Below are positions 1-9,746 of a stretch of DNA of 64,000 nt, in pieces (position 1 is the stretch's first letter; every line of letters begins with the position of its first letter). The position numbers were made by a program, and so were the translations under genes. Origin of the DNA: Neohoeflea coraliihabitans (GTDB lineage Bacteria > Pseudomonadota > Alphaproteobacteria > Rhizobiales > Rhizobiaceae); NCBI RefSeq assembly GCF_019334345.1, contig NZ_JAHWQX010000004.1, positions 310,001 through 374,000 of the forward strand, written 5' to 3'. The notes beneath the pieces are model-generated. The model was not told where the DNA came from, made no database searches, and saw nothing but the letters and a program-made list of their open reading frames with translations.

Positions 1-704
1 CTGTTGATCTTGAACGCCGTCTCGTAGGCGCTGGCGGCCAGCGTCTGAATGCGCTCGACCTGATCGCGTTCGATGGATTTGAGCGACAGCGAGACCTTCG
101 AGAAGATCCGGTCGGCGCGATCCGCAACGCTGTCGAGGGGTTGCGCATAGGCCATGCGCGAGGAAGAAGCCATGTTGATGGGCGCAGCCGGGTCCGGCAC
201 CACGGTCACTGCGGCAAGCCGCGCGGTCGGCGCGGTGCGATCGGCGGCTTCGGCGCGCCGTTCCGGGCGCCGCGTCGGAACCGGCACCGGCCCCTTCAGG
301 CCGCTGGCGCCGCTGACGCGATCGAGCAGGGGGCTGATCTGACCGTGCCGTGAGGTCAGAGCCTCCTGGCGCAGCATCAGTTCTGCGACCTTGTCCTCCA
401 TAAGTTGCTGGTCGATCAGCTGCCGGCTGGTGACGCGGTCGACCTGCGAGCGCAGCGCCGCAATGCGATCCTCATAGGCATGCTGCATGCGCGCCTGCCG
501 CGCCATCGCCGCACCGATCAGATCGTCGCGCAACACGAGATAGGACGTCGCTGCCAGATAGCCGAAGGCGGCCATGCCGAGGAACGACAGCGCCAGGCCT
601 GCGACCCAGGGGCGCACCGTCACGTGCCGCACCTTCTCGCCGCTGGCGAAAATGATCGTGTGGCTGTGCTTGCGCCTGCCGAATACCCGTTGCTGCGACA
701 CCAC
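1..704 (-). CDS. Membrane-anchored M23-family peptidase, N-terminal part (runs off the window)
   Basis: Read on the minus strand, this frame is open from a GTG at 704 (a second GTG at 701) to the window edge, about 234 codons, so the gene is cut off at its 3' end. A GAGGA motif lies about 5 bases before the GTG. The visible part has a short basic cytoplasmic start (SQQRVFGRRKHSH), one hydrophobic segment at about residues 32-52 (AGLALSFLGMAAFGYLAA), then a helical, probably coiled-coil stretch (YEDRIAALRSQVDRVTSR) and a Pro/Arg/Ala-rich linker. This is the layout of the N-terminal half of rhizobial M23 (LytM-like) peptidoglycan endopeptidases; the catalytic domain would lie outside the window, so the family assignment rests on architecture only. 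It follows the DUF455 gene in the same direction after 120 bp. Confidence 0.6.
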   Translation of the reverse strand, partial: MVSQQRVFGRRKHSHTIIFASGEKVRHVTVRPWVAGLALSFLGMAAFGYLAATSYLVLRDDLIGAAMARQARMQHAYEDRIAALRSQVDRVTSRQLIDQQLMEDKVAELMLRQEALTSRHGQISPLLDRVSGASGLKGPVPVPTRRPERRAEAADRTAPTARLAAVTVVPDPAAPINMASSSRMAYAQPLDSVADRADRIFSKVSLSLKSIERDQVERIQTLAASAYETAFKIN

Positions 705-824
705 TGTCCTCGCTTGTCCCACCTGGTCGGACGACTGGGTTACAAAGCGCAATTACACCCGGTTAAGGTTAACAAAGATTTTCCGGCGTGCGGAAATACC
801 ACCTCACCACCGGTGCGGCGCGTC

Positions 825-1694
825 TCAGGACGCGCTCTGCGGCGCCAGTGCGCGGTAGAAGGAGGGGGTGAGACCGGCCGCAGCGCGCGCCAGATCGTTG
901 AAGGGCGGCTTGGTGCCGCCGCGAAAATTGGCCCTGACCAGATCCTGGAACGTGGCGGCCGGATCGCGTTTCTCGCGCACACAGAGAAAGCGGAACCACT
1001 TGGCACCGATCGCCACATGTTTCTTTTCGTCCTCATAGATAATGTCCAGAACGGCGGCGCTGGCGTCGTCACCGGCGGCACGCATCGCCCGCCGCATCGA
1101 TGGTGTGACGTCAAGACCGCGCGCTTCCAGGATCAGTGGCACCACGGCCAGCCGCGCCAGCATCGAGTTGCGCGTATCATGCGCCGCCTGCCAAAGACCG
1201 TCATGTGCTGGCAAGTCGCCGTAATCACCGCCGAGCGCCTGCAAACGGCCGCGCACCAGGCGAAAATGCTTGGCTTCCTCGAACGCCACCTGCATCCAGC
1301 CATCAAAGAACGAGCGCGGCATCTCGTGAGTGGCAAACCGCCCGGCGATGTCGAGCGCCAGGTCGACGGCATTCAGTTCGATATGCGCAATGGCATGCAA
1401 CAAGGCCAGCCGGCCCTGCTGCGAGACCAGTGACCGCCGCCGCACCTGGGTGGGCGGGACAAGCTCGGGCCTGTCCGGACGTCCGGGGCGATCGGGCATC
1501 GGACGGTCGCCGGGCGTGCGCAGCGACAATGTGCGCTGGCTCCAGCGCCGGTACAGGGCCTGGGTGCGTTCCGCCTTCTGCTCGGGATCGCGCGTCGCAA
1601 TGGCCGCCGCCGCTCCGTCCCGCAACGAGCGCATGTCGTACCGCTCCATTGACGAGGCATCGCGGGCGGATTCTGGATTCGAAGCCGCCGTCAC
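825..1694 (-). CDS. DUF455 ferritin-like domain protein
   Basis: A 289-aa protein read from a GTG whose last two bases overlap the TGA of bcp (GTGA, 4-bp overlap), which argues for translational coupling; a frame extending upstream to 1844 lies inside bcp and is not used. The sequence has the helical four-helix-bundle pattern of COG2833/DUF455: AHIELNAVDLALD near the first metal-ligand helix, AFEEAKHF (ExxH) and YEDEKKHVAIG (ExxH) further on. Family members are ferritin-like proteins of unknown physiological role, presumably binding a di-metal centre. Co-transcription with a peroxiredoxin suggests a role in oxidative or iron stress, but that is inference. An internal ATG (MERYDMRS) 16 codons in is an alternative start. 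Confidence 0.8.
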   Translation of the reverse strand: MTAASNPESARDASSMERYDMRSLRDGAAAAIATRDPEQKAERTQALYRRWSQRTLSLRTPGDRPMPDRPGRPDRPELVPPTQVRRRSLVSQQGRLALLHAIAHIELNAVDLALDIAGRFATHEMPRSFFDGWMQVAFEEAKHFRLVRGRLQALGGDYGDLPAHDGLWQAAHDTRNSMLARLAVVPLILEARGLDVTPSMRRAMRAAGDDASAAVLDIIYEDEKKHVAIGAKWFRFLCVREKRDPAATFQDLVRANFRGGTKPPFNDLARAAAGLTPSFYRALAPQSAS

Positions 1695-2158
1695 AGGGTT
1701 TTCGCTGCGGCCAGCACCTCGGCGGCATGATCCTTGACCTTCACCTTCGGCCAGATCTTCTGGATGGTTCCGTCTGCGTCGATCAGCAGCGTGGTGCGCT
1801 CGACGCCCATATATTTGCGTCCATACATGCTTTTTTCCTTCCACACTCCATAGGCTTCGAGCGTGGATTTTTCCTCATCCGAGGCGAGAATGACCCCCAG
1901 ATTATGCTTGGCGATGAACTTGTCGTGCTTTTTCACCGGATCTGGCGACATGCCGATAACCACCGTGTTGGCGGCGGCAAAGTCGGGAGCCAGCGCCGTG
2001 AAATCGATCGCTTCCGCCGTGCAGCCGCTGGTGTCATCCTTCGGATAGAAGAAAAGAACCACTTTCTGCCCCGCAAAAGCGGCCAGCGACACGCTTCCGC
2101 CACCATCTCGCGGCAGATTGAAGTCTGGGGCCGTCTGTCCGATTTCGATTGCACTCAT
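1691..2158 (-). CDS. bcp: Peroxiredoxin, Bcp/PrxQ family (1-Cys form)
   Basis: A 155-aa thioredoxin-fold thiol peroxidase that reduces hydrogen peroxide and organic hydroperoxides in the cytoplasm. The start at 2158 is preceded by GGGAG seven bases upstream. The Bcp signature FFYPKDDTSGCTAEA carries the peroxidatic Cys46. The second cysteine usual five residues later in E. coli-type Bcp is replaced (GCTAEAIDF), and I see no other cysteine in the protein, so it should act as a 1-Cys enzyme needing an external thiol for resolution. It is transcribed divergently from the AsmA-like gene (181-bp gap) and overlaps the DUF455 gene by 4 bp. Confidence 0.93.
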   Translation of the reverse strand: MSAIEIGQTAPDFNLPRDGGGSVSLAAFAGQKVVLFFYPKDDTSGCTAEAIDFTALAPDFAAANTVVIGMSPDPVKKHDKFIAKHNLGVILASDEEKSTLEAYGVWKEKSMYGRKYMGVERTTLLIDADGTIQKIWPKVKVKDHAAEVLAAAKTL

Positions 2159-2339
2159 GGTGAGCTCCCGGGTGTCTGGTTCAAATTGCTTGTGATCGCG
2201 TCGTCAGACGCGGCCGGCGAGGTTTCCCTCCGGCACCAGCCGTATAATATCGTGCGGCGCGGGGGGAAAGCCGATTCGGACCAGCTTCGCCCATGCATGT
2301 TGCTCCCCATGGCAGCTTGAAGCTTTTGATTTTCCCGGG

Positions 2340-5300
2340 ATGACCGCAAGCCGGATGCCGAACACGCCGCCGCCAGAGATCAGGTTTCGCAAGCGCGACA
2401 TCGTCGCGCTGCACGACTATCCATCGGCCTATGCCGAGGACCCGATCATCGTCAACGCCCATCACGGGCGGGTGTTCCGCTATTGGCGCGGCCATCTCAA
2501 GCTGCTTGCGGCGCTGATTGTCGCGCTGATTGCCCTTTTGGCACTGGGCCTGTGGGCGATCGACAGCGGCGCCGCTGACGGCTTCATCGAAACCCGCGCC
2601 CAGCGTGCCCTCGAACGTGCGCTCGGCGAAAACTATGTCGCCGAACTGGGCATGGCGGGAATCCGCATCTCGCCGCGCAGTGGCGTCGCATTTGAGGCGC
2701 GCGACGTTGTCGTCACCCCGCTGGCGGCGGATCGGCGTGCTTACAGCGCCGAGACCGTCCACCTCGCTCTTGATCCCATGGCGCTGCTCAAGGGCCAGTT
2801 GCAGGTCAGCTCGGTTGACGTGGCGGGCCTCGAGATGGGCGCCGGCGGCGCTGGTTTCGGTCTCTCCGATCTGGCGCATTTCCGCGTCGACAGTCTTGAC
2901 GAGCGCATCGCCGAGGCCTTCGCGGCGCTTGATCGTCTGGCCGGCGATCTGCGGGATCAGGGGACCCGGACCATCACCCTGTCGCGGGTGGCGCTTGCCG
3001 ATGCCGATGGCACGCCACTGGTCGCCGTCGATACGGCGCGCATGAGCCGCGATGCGGATGGCACCTTCAGCATCGACGCCGAATTGTCGCAGGGCGGAAA
3101 GAGCTTTTCGGTGACGATTGATGCCAGCGATCCCGATGGCTCCGAGACGTTGAGCGCCTTCGAGGCGCAAATCACCGGACTGCCAATCGACTATCTTTCC
3201 GGCGCCATCGCCGAACGGTTGCGCGGCGTCACCACGACACTCGACGTCGATCTGCAGGCCGGGCGCGGCGGGGCAGGGGCGCCGCCGCAGCTTGATGTCA
3301 CGCTGCAGGCAGCGCCGGGCACCATCACCATGGGCGGCGTCAATGCCACGCTGCGGCAGTTGAGCGTCGCGCTGACCTATCTGCCGGCCCAGAAGAAGAT
3401 CGAGATCCTGCCCTCGCTGCTGCGCGTCGGCGAGACGCGTTTGCCGTTCAACGGCGCCCTGATCGACATTGACCGCCTGCCCGAGAGCCTGGCGATCAAC
3501 ACCTCCCAGGACGGGTTCGCCTATGATCTTGTCATCGAGGATGGCGTCGCCGCCCCGGCCGATTCCACCGATGCGCCGCTGCGTTTCGATGCCAAGAGCT
3601 TTGGCCGCTTCCTGCCCGCCCGCAAGCGTCTGGTGGCCGATGAACTGCTGATCGCCGCCGGCCCCCATTCGCTGCTTGCCTCGCTGTCGCTCGACTTTGT
3701 CGAAGGGCAGTCGCCGCGCATCACGCTGGCCGGAAACAGCGCGCGCCTGCCGACCACTGTCGTCAAGCAACTCTGGCCTTTCTGGATGGGCGAGAAGGCG
3801 CGCGGCTGGGTGCTGGAAAATCTTTTTGGCGGCTCGATTTCCGACGGCGCCATCCGCCTGGCGATCCCGGCCGGACATTTCCCGCCCGACCGCGAGGCCG
3901 GGCCGCTGACCGCCGAGCAGTTTCAGATCGATTTCGCCGTTCAGCGGGCGCGCATGAATGTGGCTGGCGACTTGCCGCCATTGCGTGATGTGCGCGGCCA
4001 GTTCACCCTGCGCGGCGAGTCCGTATCCGTCGCCGTGACCTCGGCGCGCACCTATTTCGCCACCGGCCGGACGCTCGACATCGCGGATGGGCGGTTTTCC
4101 ATCCCGAAGACCACGCAACGACCGTTGATGGCCGAACTGGAGCTTTCGGTGTCCGGTGAAGCCGACGCCGTCGCCGAGCTGATCACCTATCACCCGATCG
4201 ACGTGCTCGACCGCATCGGCCTTGAGCCCGACCAGCTCAGCGGCATCGTGACCTCGCGTGTCGCCGCCCGTTTCGGCCTGATCCAGGAACAGGATCCACC
4301 GCCGCCGGACTGGCAGGTCGGACTGGAGATGCATGATGTCGATATCTCCAAGCCGGTTGACGGGCGGCTGCTGTCGAAGCTGAACGGATCGCTGGCGGTC
4401 ACGCCGCGCCGTGCCGATCTGCAGGCCGATGCGCTGGTCGATGGTTTCGCACTGCATCTCGATGTCGTCGAGCCGGTCTCCGGGTCTGACGTCAAGCGCC
4501 AGCGCATCGTCACCGGCACTCTGGGCAATGAGGCGCGCGCCAAATTGGCGCCGGGTGTCAACACGCTGCTGGCTGGCCCGGTCGGCCTGCGGTTTGAAGA
4601 GGTGTCGCCCGGGCTGACGCGCGTAGAGCTCGACCTCACTAAGGCGGAGATGACAGTACCCGGTCTCGGCTGGACGAAGGGGCCGGGGATCGAAGGATCC
4701 GCACGTTTCGACTTGCGCACTGGGGATGACGGGCAGAAATTGCAGGATCTCGTCGTTGCCGGCGAGGGTTTTCACATTTCCGGGGCCATCGATCTGGTTG
4801 ACGGGGCCTTTTCCAGGGCGACGCTCGATTCCGTGCGCCTGTCGGCCAATGACAACTATCGCGCCACCGTGACGCGCCGCAAAGACCATTTCGACGTCAA
4901 GGTGTCGGGAGAACGTGCCGACATCCGGCAATTGATTGCCGAAGCCAAGAAGACGGCCAAGGGGCAGCCATCGGGCGGCGAGGCCATCTCCGTGTCCGCC
5001 ACCGGGACGCTTGATGCCATCGGCGGCTACAACGGCACCTCGATGACCACGGCGCGTTTCGATTACCACGCCAGCGGCGGCCGCACCACGCATCTCGATT
5101 TTTCGGCTGTGACGGACAGCGGTCAGGCTGCGGTCATCAAGCTGACGACGGCAGACGGGACCGAGAAGATCGAGATGACCAGTGGCGATGCCGGCAGTTT
5201 TGCCCGCTTCACGGATATCTACGGCAACATGGAAGGCGGATTGCTCAATATTCGACTGCAGCGCGCCGGTGACGGTCCGCGCCGCGGCATCCTCGACATC

Positions 5301-5759
5301 CGCAATTTCGCCGTCGTCGGCGAGAAGAAGCTGGCAGCGCTCATTTCATCACCCGCCGGCCCGGACGGGCGCAGCCTCAACCAGCGCCTGCGGCGCAACA
5401 TCGACGTCGGCCGCGCCCAGTTCGAATTGGCGCGGGCGCAGATCACCACCGGCGCCGGGACGATGCAGGTCGATGAAGGCCTGGTGCGCGGCCCGGAGAT
5501 CGGCGCTTCGTTCAACGGCACGATCTATGACGCGGCGGGCCAGATGGACCTTTCGGGCACTTTCATGCCGGCCTATGGCCTCAACCGTCTGTTCGGCGAG
5601 TTGCCGATAATCGGCGCCATTCTCGGCAATGGCAATGAGCGCGGGCTGATCGGCATCACCTTCCGGCTGTATGGCGATGCAAGCTCGCCGGAAGTGATGG
5701 TCAACCCGCTGTCGGCCATCGCGCCCGGCGTCTTCCGCTCGATCTTCGAATTCCGCTGA
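2340..5759 (+). CDS. YhdP/AsmA-like inner-membrane-anchored protein (DUF3971, AsmA-like C-terminal region)
   Basis: A 1139-aa protein with a cytoplasmic N-terminus, one membrane segment at about residues 52-74 (LAALIVALIALLALGLW) and a very long beta-rich periplasmic part. The C-terminus (PAYGLNRLFGELPIIG, then VNPLSAIAPG and ending FEFR) is the hallmark of the AsmA-like/DUF3971 C-terminal domain seen in YhdP. Such proteins are bridge-like lipid carriers that help move phospholipid to, or maintain, the outer membrane. The start at 2340 lacks a good ribosome binding site; an ATG at 2355 is equally possible. It ends 13 bp before the convergent tyrS. Function is inferred from family knowledge. 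Confidence 0.85.
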   Translation: MTASRMPNTPPPEIRFRKRDIVALHDYPSAYAEDPIIVNAHHGRVFRYWRGHLKLLAALIVALIALLALGLWAIDSGAADGFIETRAQRALERALGENYVAELGMAGIRISPRSGVAFEARDVVVTPLAADRRAYSAETVHLALDPMALLKGQLQVSSVDVAGLEMGAGGAGFGLSDLAHFRVDSLDERIAEAFAALDRLAGDLRDQGTRTITLSRVALADADGTPLVAVDTARMSRDADGTFSIDAELSQGGKSFSVTIDASDPDGSETLSAFEAQITGLPIDYLSGAIAERLRGVTTTLDVDLQAGRGGAGAPPQLDVTLQAAPGTITMGGVNATLRQLSVALTYLPAQKKIEILPSLLRVGETRLPFNGALIDIDRLPESLAINTSQDGFAYDLVIEDGVAAPADSTDAPLRFDAKSFGRFLPARKRLVADELLIAAGPHSLLASLSLDFVEGQSPRITLAGNSARLPTTVVKQLWPFWMGEKARGWVLENLFGGSISDGAIRLAIPAGHFPPDREAGPLTAEQFQIDFAVQRARMNVAGDLPPLRDVRGQFTLRGESVSVAVTSARTYFATGRTLDIADGRFSIPKTTQRPLMAELELSVSGEADAVAELITYHPIDVLDRIGLEPDQLSGIVTSRVAARFGLIQEQDPPPPDWQVGLEMHDVDISKPVDGRLLSKLNGSLAVTPRRADLQADALVDGFALHLDVVEPVSGSDVKRQRIVTGTLGNEARAKLAPGVNTLLAGPVGLRFEEVSPGLTRVELDLTKAEMTVPGLGWTKGPGIEGSARFDLRTGDDGQKLQDLVVAGEGFHISGAIDLVDGAFSRATLDSVRLSANDNYRATVTRRKDHFDVKVSGERADIRQLIAEAKKTAKGQPSGGEAISVSATGTLDAIGGYNGTSMTTARFDYHASGGRTTHLDFSAVTDSGQAAVIKLTTADGTEKIEMTSGDAGSFARFTDIYGNMEGGLLNIRLQRAGDGPRRGILDIRNFAVVGEKKLAALISSPAGPDGRSLNQRLRRNIDVGRAQFELARAQITTGAGTMQVDEGLVRGPEIGASFNGTIYDAAGQMDLSGTFMPAYGLNRLFGELPIIGAILGNGNERGLIGITFRLYGDASSPEVMVNPLSAIAPGVFRSIFEFR

Positions 5760-5772
5760 CGCGGAGCCGCGC

Positions 5773-7026
5773 TCAGGCCGGTTTGATCAGAACATGCTTC
5801 TTGCGCCCGAGCGACAGCTTGATGACGCCCTCGGTGGTCACGGCGTCGCTGCCGACCATCAGCCGCTCGTCGCTCACCGCCTGGTCATTGAGACGCACCG
5901 CTCCGCCCTTGACGTGTCGCCGCGCTTCGCCATTCGAGGCGGCAAGCTTGGCCTGCACCATCAGGCTGAGCAGGCCGACACCGGCCGCAAGCGCTTCGCC
6001 AGGCACTTCGATCGTCGGCAGATTGTCCGAAAGCGCCCCTTCCTCGAATGTCTTGCGACCGGTCTCGGCAGCCTGTTCGGCGGCCTCGCGGCCATGCAGA
6101 AGCGCCGTGGCTTCGGTCGCCAGAACCTTCTTCGCCTCGTTGATCTCGGCGCCCGAGAGTGCCGCAAGGCGCGCCACCTCATCAAGCGGCAGCGTCGTGT
6201 AAAGCTTCAGGAAACGCTCCACATCGCCATCTTCGGTGTTGCGCCAGAACTGCCAGAAATCCCAGGGGCTGAACATGTCGCCGTTCAGCCACACCGCGCC
6301 CTGCGCCGTCTTGCCCATCTTGGCGCCCGAGGAGGTGGTCAGCAGCGGCGTCGTCAAAGCGTAAAGCTGATGCGTGCCCATGCGCCGGCCAAGATCGACG
6401 CCGGTGACGATGTTGCCCCACTGGTCCGAGCCGCCCATCTGCAGATTGACGCCGAAGCGCCGCGCCAGCGAGACATAGTCATAGGACTGGCAGACCATGT
6501 AGTTGAACTCGATGAAGCTCATCTCCTGCTCGCGTTCGAGCCGCAGGCGAACCGAATCCATCGACAGCATGCGATTGACGGAAAAATGCTTGCCGACATC
6601 GCGCAGCATCTCGATATAGCCGAGTTCGAGAAGCCAGTCGGCATTGTCGACCATCATCGCATCGCTCGGGCCGTCGCCGAAGGTCAGAAGCTTGTTGAAC
6701 ACCGTCTTGATCGACGCCTTGTTGGCCTCGATTTCCTCACGCGTGCGCATGGCGCGCATGGCATCCTTGCCGGATGGGTCGCCCACCATGGTCGTGCCGC
6801 CACCCATCAGCGTGATCGGCTTGTTGCCGGTCTGCTGCAGCCAATGGAGCATCATGATCGTCAGAAGGTTGCCGATGTGCAGCGATCGTGCCGTGCAGTC
6901 ATAGCCGACATAGCCGATCACCTCGTTCTTCGCCGCCAGGGCATCAAGACCGGCGAGATCGGACCCCTGATGGATGAACCCACGCTCATTGAGCACGGTG
7001 AGGAAGTCGGACTTGTAGGCGGACAT
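5773..7026 (-). CDS. tyrS: Tyrosine--tRNA ligase
   Basis: Charges tRNA-Tyr with tyrosine. The protein is 417 aa from the ATG at 7026, the usual length for alphaproteobacterial TyrS; the frame is open further upstream but the extra 25 residues look non-coding. The class I HIGH motif appears as HIGN (residues 50-53), the KMSKS loop as KMGKT (236-240), the tyrosine pocket region as GGSDQWGN (198-205), and the C-terminal about 65 residues form an S4 RNA-binding domain ([17 protein letters not shown] onward). It stands alone, convergent with the AsmA-like gene. Confidence 0.97.
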   Translation of the reverse strand: MSAYKSDFLTVLNERGFIHQGSDLAGLDALAAKNEVIGYVGYDCTARSLHIGNLLTIMMLHWLQQTGNKPITLMGGGTTMVGDPSGKDAMRAMRTREEIEANKASIKTVFNKLLTFGDGPSDAMMVDNADWLLELGYIEMLRDVGKHFSVNRMLSMDSVRLRLEREQEMSFIEFNYMVCQSYDYVSLARRFGVNLQMGGSDQWGNIVTGVDLGRRMGTHQLYALTTPLLTTSSGAKMGKTAQGAVWLNGDMFSPWDFWQFWRNTEDGDVERFLKLYTTLPLDEVARLAALSGAEINEAKKVLATEATALLHGREAAEQAAETGRKTFEEGALSDNLPTIEVPGEALAAGVGLLSLMVQAKLAASNGEARRHVKGGAVRLNDQAVSDERLMVGSDAVTTEGVIKLSLGRKKHVLIKPA

Positions 7027-7154
7027 CGGTATTTTCCCGTCAATGAAAGGAGCGGCTGAATGGGCGTGATGGCGCGATCGCCAGCGGACCGCGCTGCCCA
7101 TAGCACCAACCGCACCGGAGCGACAAGTCGGAGCGGCAAGGCCGGCCCGCCGCT

Positions 7155-7847
7155 CTATCGAATGGCCGGGGACGGCCCGCGCAACGCCGTGGTAAAGCCG
7201 GCAATGGCCTCGACCAACCTCTGCCGGTGCCCGGCCTGCGTGTGTCCGGAGGCCACCCGCGGCGAGAGGTGATGATCGCCGTCGGCCAGCCAGACGATTC
7301 TGATGGACTCGCTCAAGGCGTAGCTTTCGACCTCGGTGCGGCTGCCGAACGGATCACGCTCGCCCTGGCAGATCAGCATTGGCGTCTCGAGCTCTTGCAA
7401 ATGCGCGGTGCGCAACCGGTCCGCGTGCTTGGGCGGGTGGAACGGATAGCCGAGACCGATGACGCCGGCGATTCGCCCCTCGCGCCACAGCGAATCGGCC
7501 ACCATGCTGGCCACCCGTCCGCCCATCGACTTGCCGCCGATCAGCACCCGGCTCCGTTTTGCGAGATCTTGTGCGGCGAGAGCAGAGACTGCATCGAAAA
7601 ATTCGCCCTGCAGCCGCTCGGCGCGCGGCGGGGGCCGGCGCGTTCCCGTTTGCCGGCGCGCCGCCATATAGGCGAACTCGAAGCGGACCACGTGCAGGCC
7701 GGCGGCGCCGAGACCCTGCGCCAGATCGTTCATCCAGGGCGAATCCATTGCCGCGCCGGCGCCGTGCGCCAGGAGCAGCGTCGTCTCGGCATCGGCCGGG
7801 CCATCGTGAAGAAACACCGGCGCCGTGTGGGGAGGCGTGTCGTCCAT
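7155..7847 (-). CDS. Alpha/beta hydrolase of the KANL3/Tex30 type (COG3571)
   Basis: A 230-aa alpha/beta-hydrolase-fold protein. Visible elements are the early [16 protein letters not shown] stretch typical of COG3571, the nucleophile elbow GGKSMGGR (Ser of GKSMGG), the acid loop [10 protein letters not shown] and the catalytic His in ADGDHHL. Substrate unknown. The ATG at 7847 has no clear Shine-Dalgarno, so the exact start is less sure than the gene. It lies upstream of tyrS in the same direction with a 128-bp gap; no functional link is evident. Confidence 0.85.
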   Translation of the reverse strand: MDDTPPHTAPVFLHDGPADAETTLLLAHGAGAAMDSPWMNDLAQGLGAAGLHVVRFEFAYMAARRQTGTRRPPPRAERLQGEFFDAVSALAAQDLAKRSRVLIGGKSMGGRVASMVADSLWREGRIAGVIGLGYPFHPPKHADRLRTAHLQELETPMLICQGERDPFGSRTEVESYALSESIRIVWLADGDHHLSPRVASGHTQAGHRQRLVEAIAGFTTALRGPSPAIR

Positions 7848-8007
7848 CGTCGAAGGGTAGGGGTGTCAGCCTCCGGCGGCAAGGCACCGCCTAGACCGGG
7901 ATTGGGCTTCGGTGCGCCGCCCGGGTTCAGATCACTTTGTCCCTGCGCAGCTGCGCAACCTGACCTGAGGCGGCCGCGGTTACTGCGCCTTGGCAGGCGC
8001 TCGCCGC

Positions 8008-8322
8008 TCAGGGTTTGGGCTGCAGAAATTCGATCTCGATGAAGCTGCAGGCAAAATCATTGCCATTGAGCACGTCGTGCTCGACGCCGGCTTCGCGGAA
8101 ATACGGAACGCCGGTCTTCAGTTCGACGCGCCGCTCGACACCGCCCGGCTCTTTCAGTTCCAGCGCCCCGTCAAACAGCGGCACCACGACATAGTCATGC
8201 TCATGCCGGTGCCAGCCGGTATTGTCGCCCGGCTTCTCGAAATGCCACTCGGTGACCCGCGTCCGCGTGTTCTCGATCTGCACGCTGCCGCGCGCCGTGC
8301 CCTCGCTCCCTTCATTGCACAT
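8008..8322 (-). CDS. Small cupin-domain protein
   Basis: A 104-aa single-domain cupin beginning at ATG 8322, which has a GGGAGA ribosome binding site seven bases upstream; the frame stays open to 8520 but the upstream part has no such site and runs into the attachment repeat. Cupin motif 1 is seen as GWHRHEHDYVVVPLFDG (metal ligands HxH) and motif 2 as the PYFREAGVEHDVLN region (His). Similar proteins bind a metal and act as small sensors or enzymes; the substrate cannot be told. It is the last gene before the genomic island. Confidence 0.8.
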   Translation of the reverse strand: MCNEGSEGTARGSVQIENTRTRVTEWHFEKPGDNTGWHRHEHDYVVVPLFDGALELKEPGGVERRVELKTGVPYFREAGVEHDVLNGNDFACSFIEIEFLQPKP

Positions 8323-8465
8323 GCTGTTCTCCCTGCCGCCTTGCGCCCGACGTGGTCGCCGATCGCCGATGCCGGCTGATCCTAGAAGCAAGCGCCGGGC
8401 GCGCCAAGCGCAATTGCAGCGGCGTGCGGAGGAGGGAAGCCGGGGAAGGGGGAGGGAACGGGAAA

Positions 8466-8493
8466 TGGTGGGCGATGAGAGACTCGAACTCCC
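8466..8493. repeat. Left attachment repeat (displaced tRNA-Val 3' end)
   Basis: A 28-bp sequence beginning TGGTGGGCGATG and ending CGAACTCCC, identical to 11673-11700. It equals the CCA, acceptor 3' strand and T-arm portion of tRNA-Val read in reverse. The sequence diverges from the right copy at the very next base (8494), so this is the left crossover boundary. Confidence 0.93.
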
Positions 8494-8600
8494 TGCTAGG
8501 ATACCATCTCGGGATTCCATTTTAAGATTCGCTGCTAATCGGTTATGAGCAATCGTTGCAGGTTTGCGGGCATGTGCACGCTATGAAAGTGAGGTTCACT

Positions 8601-9746
8601 ATGAATCTGAATTCGATTTTGCCGGTTGGCACATCGGAAAAAGTCTCAGTTGATCTCCTCATTTTTGATGCGAACAACCCGCGCTTCACGCCTGACAAGA
8701 TGCCGGCATCGCCGAGCGATGATGATGTTGTTTTACAGTTGGCGCGTAGCGCTGACTTGGCAGAGCTGGTTCAATCGATCTCCACAAGCGGCTACATCAA
8801 CATTGAGCCGTTGATCGTCATTGAACGAGGTGGCTTCTTCGCAGTCCTCGAAGGAAACAGGCGCCTAGCCGCCGTGAAAGTCCTGAGAAACCCCGAACTC
8901 GCCCGGCAGGCAAGGCTTTCATTGCCGCCGATGGACGCCGATAAGCGTCCTACTCTCAATAAACTGCTTTGCTATCGTGTCGCGGCAGAGGCTGATGCCC
9001 GCGATCTTATTGGCTTTAAGCATATAAATGGACCTCAGGGTTGGGATGCGTTTGCAAAGGCCAGGTTTGCAGCGCGTTGGTTAGATGACGAGCATGCTAA
9101 GCCCGGCGGGATGACCTTGGCCGACATCGCCGGACGTATGGGCGATCAGCACATGACGATTCACCGTATGGTCACAGCAAAATTTGTACTGGATCAGGCA
9201 GAGAGCGATGGTGTGTATTCGATAGACGACCGCAAAAAGAAATCGTTTAGTTTCTCTCACCTTTACACAGGTCTAGCCTACGACGAATTCACATCTTATC
9301 TCGGGATGGAACGCGCTGATCGCTCGCTCGACCCAGTACGAAATCCCGTTGGGAAGTCGCGGTATGGTGAACTTCGTCACCTGTTGACGTGGCTATATGG
9401 GTCTAAAGACCGAGATATCGCACCAGTCATCAAAAGCCAAAACCCCGACCTGAATCGTTTGCGCGAAGTTCTCGGTTCCAAAGTAGGCACAAAGGTTTTG
9501 GAGGAGCGCGGTAGCTTGGACGAAGCCGTTGTTGCCGCAACACCGGTGCGCCTTCGTTTCGAAGAGCATCTTATCGCAGCCAATGCTGAACTCCAGCACG
9601 CTGTTTCAGCGTTGGAGGGGTTCGATGCTCAGGAACAACCTGAAATGATCCAAATCTCAGAGTCGGCGCTAAAGAAAGCTCGCTTAATTAAGACGCATAT
9701 CGAAAGTGAGATCACCAACTTAGTGAAGGCACCCGAGCCAAAATGA
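8601..9746 (+). CDS. ParB/Srx-fold protein with a helix-turn-helix, first gene of the island
   Basis: A 381-aa protein. I chose ATG 8601 because GTGAGG lies about six bases before it; TTG 8556 and ATG 8583 are in frame but less well supported. Residues about 14-100 resemble the ParB N-terminal domain: FDANNPRF near the start, ELVQSISTSGYINIEPLIV, then EGNRRLAAVK (84-93), which corresponds to the GxRR-type nucleotide-binding motif of ParB-like CTPases. Residues about 172-192 (TLADIAGRMGDQHMTIHRM) look like a KorB/ParB-type helix-turn-helix. The remainder is helical and unassigned. It is not near parA, so a partition role is unlikely. It overlaps the next gene by 4 bp (ATGA), implying a two-gene operon; role in DNA recognition is inference. 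Confidence 0.8.
   Translation: MNLNSILPVGTSEKVSVDLLIFDANNPRFTPDKMPASPSDDDVVLQLARSADLAELVQSISTSGYINIEPLIVIERGGFFAVLEGNRRLAAVKVLRNPELARQARLSLPPMDADKRPTLNKLLCYRVAAEADARDLIGFKHINGPQGWDAFAKARFAARWLDDEHAKPGGMTLADIAGRMGDQHMTIHRMVTAKFVLDQAESDGVYSIDDRKKKSFSFSHLYTGLAYDEFTSYLGMERADRSLDPVRNPVGKSRYGELRHLLTWLYGSKDRDIAPVIKSQNPDLNRLREVLGSKVGTKVLEERGSLDEAVVAATPVRLRFEEHLIAANAELQHAVSALEGFDAQEQPEMIQISESALKKARLIKTHIESEITNLVKAPEPK

Noticed and set aside
2181-5093. 970-codon open frame on the minus strand
   Set aside because: It mirrors the AsmA-like gene in a high-G+C genome and has no recognisable domain or ribosome binding site; the plus strand has a clear membrane anchor and a family C-terminus.
8494-8556. Second tRNA-like sequence beside the left repeat
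   Set aside because: Beyond the 28-bp identity no acceptor, D or anticodon arm can be formed, so it is only the displaced tRNA tail.
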